DNA of 8,615 nt. It comes from Rhodospirillales bacterium (GTDB taxonomy: Bacteria; Pseudomonadota; Alphaproteobacteria; Rhodospirillales; Magnetospirillaceae). A program made the position numbers and the translations under genes. Location of the stretch: positions 1-8,615 of the forward strand of contig JASHSH010000284.1 in NCBI GenBank assembly GCA_030040955.1, given 5' to 3'. Positions within the stretch are counted from its first letter, which is position 1. Every line of letters begins with the position of its first letter. This document shows positions 7,523 through 8,615 of this stretch, piece after piece. The notes beneath the pieces are model-generated. The model was not told where the DNA came from, searched no databases, and worked only from the letters and a program-made list of their open reading frames with translations.

Positions 7523-8615
7523 TCAGGAACCGCGCGACAACGTGCGGCGCACCGCGTCGCGCCAGCCGGCGTACCGCGCAGCACGTGTCGTTTCATCGAG
7601 CGCGGGGACGAAGCGCCGGTCGCGCCGCCAGCGAGCCGCGAATTCGGCCTTCTCGGGCCACAAGCCGGCATGCCGTCCGGCCAGCCAGGCCGCGCCGAGC
7701 GCCGTCGTCTCGGCGATCGAGGCGCGATCGACCGGCGTGGCGAGCGTGTCGGCCAGGCATTGCATGGTCCAGTCGCTCGCCACCATGCCGCCATCGACCC
7801 GCAGGACGGAGATGGCCGCGCCGCCGCCCGCCGCCGCCATCGCTTCGAGCAGGTCGCGGGTCTGGAAGCACACTGATTCCAAAGCCGCGCGCACCAGCTC
7901 GTCGGGGCCGCTGTTGCGGGTGAGACCGAAGATCGCACCACGGGCCTCCGGATCCCAATGCGGCGCGCCCAGCCCGACGAAGGCCGGCACGAGATAGACG
8001 TGGCTTTCCGGGTCCGCCCGCGCCGCCATCTCGTCGGCGCCCGCCGCGTGCGGGAGGACGCCGAGCCGGTCGCGCAGCCATTGCAATGCCGCGCCGGCGA
8101 CGAAGATCGATCCTTCGAGCGCATAGGCCGGAGCGCCGTCCATCCGGTAGGCGAGGGTGGTGAGCAGGCGCTGCCCGGGCGGCGTCGCGGTCGCGCCGGT
8201 GTTCATCAGGACGAAGCAGCCGGTGCCGTAGGTCGCCTTGACCGTGCCAGGATCGAAGCAGGCTTGCCCGATCAGCGCGGCGTGCTGATCGCCCGCAACC
8301 CCGCGGATGGGCACCGCGCCGCCCAGCAGGGACGCGGCGCTCGATCCATAGTCGGAAGCGCAGTCGCGCACTTCGGGCAGCATCGTGCGCGGCACGCGGA
8401 ACAGCGCCAGCATCGCCTCGTCCCAATCCTGCGTACGGATGTTGAACAGCAGCGTGCGCGAGGCATTCGTCGCGTCGGTCGCGTGCACGCGACCCTCGGT
8501 CAACCGCCAGACCAGATAGGAATCGACAGTGCCGAACAACAGCCGCCCCGCCTCGGCCCGGGCGCGGGCACCGTCGACATGGTCGAGCAGCCAGGCGAGC
8601 TTGGTCGCCGAGAAA
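7523..8615 (-). CDS. glpK: Glycerol kinase GlpK (N-terminus beyond window)
   Basis: GlpK phosphorylates glycerol with ATP to sn-glycerol 3-phosphate in the cytoplasm, the entry step of glycerol catabolism. The frame enters from the right edge as FSATKLAWLLDHVDGARAR and continues without a break for about 363 residues to TGA at 7525-7523. Compared with the roughly 500 residues usual for the family, about 130-140 N-terminal residues are missing. FGGY-kinase landmarks in order are FGTVDSYLVWRL, ATDATNASRTLLFNI, GVAGDQHAALIGQ (the Asp codon at 8290-8288 matches the catalytic Asp245 of E. coli), TYGTGCFVLMNTG, YALEGSIFVAGAALQWLRD, GLGAPHWDPEARGAIFGLTR, LESVCFQTRDLLEAM, RVDGGMVASD and TALGAAWLAG. 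The allosteric loop just before the catalytic Asp differs from E. coli (LLGGAVPIRG), so fructose-1,6-bisphosphate inhibition is unlikely. A TTG at 8539 is internal to the gene, not its start. The identification is secure. Confidence 0.97.
   Translation of the reverse strand, partial: FSATKLAWLLDHVDGARARAEAGRLLFGTVDSYLVWRLTEGRVHATDATNASRTLLFNIRTQDWDEAMLALFRVPRTMLPEVRDCASDYGSSAASLLGGAVPIRGVAGDQHAALIGQACFDPGTVKATYGTGCFVLMNTGATATPPGQRLLTTLAYRMDGAPAYALEGSIFVAGAALQWLRDRLGVLPHAAGADEMAARADPESHVYLVPAFVGLGAPHWDPEARGAIFGLTRNSGPDELVRAALESVCFQTRDLLEAMAAAGGGAAISVLRVDGGMVASDWTMQCLADTLATPVDRASIAETTALGAAWLAGRHAGLWPEKAEFAARWRRDRRFVPALDETTRAARYAGWRDAVRRTLSRGS

Noticed and set aside
7513..7525. Bidirectional terminator between livF and glpK
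   Set aside because: There is only an 8-base palindrome with no loop and no T-tract, which is too short for an intrinsic terminator.
8537..8539. TTG as a possible glpK start
   Set aside because: Conserved GlpK sequence (FSATKLAWLLD) continues upstream in frame to the window edge, so the gene is cut by the window.

Overview
The window is about 67% GC (estimated by eye) with tightly packed genes and GC-ending codons. The gene families and their lengths (a PutA of the ~1000-residue short type and a LivM-LivG fusion) point to an alphaproteobacterial chromosome, perhaps Rhizobiales or Rhodospirillales. This taxonomic call is an inference. I see no RNA gene, insertion sequence, CRISPR array or sign of recent transfer.

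Layout. (1) Positions 1-2777, minus strand: putA, the bifunctional proline dehydrogenase / pyrroline-5-carboxylate dehydrogenase. It lacks its C-terminus, which lies beyond the left edge. (2) Positions 2778-3015: a 238-base divergent intergenic region. (3) Positions 3016-7515, plus strand: a complete four-gene operon for an ABC importer of the branched-chain/hydrophobic amino acid (HAAT, Liv) type. It encodes a periplasmic binding protein, a LivH-like permease, a LivM permease fused to a LivG ATPase, and a LivF ATPase. The genes are separated by 10 nt, by 1 nt and by an 8-nt overlap. (4) Positions 7523-8615, minus strand: glpK, glycerol kinase, convergent with the operon. It lacks its N-terminus, which lies beyond the right edge.

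How they fit together. The importer is self-sufficient: it has one receptor, two membrane subunits and two ATPases. It is divergent from putA across a region that must carry both promoters. This makes an amino acid or related compound, possibly proline, a reasonable guess for its substrate, but nothing in the sequence proves it. PutA would oxidise imported proline to glutamate. GlpK belongs to a separate unit for glycerol use.

The region looks like ordinary metabolic chromosome, and I found no convincing undescribed system. The points most worth a second look are: the M-G fusion, whose ATPase half has a strongly divergent ABC signature, so that the degenerate elements of the ATPase pair all fall in one composite site; the putA/importer pairing; and a glycerol kinase that lacks the residues of the E. 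coli fructose-1,6-bisphosphate inhibitory loop.
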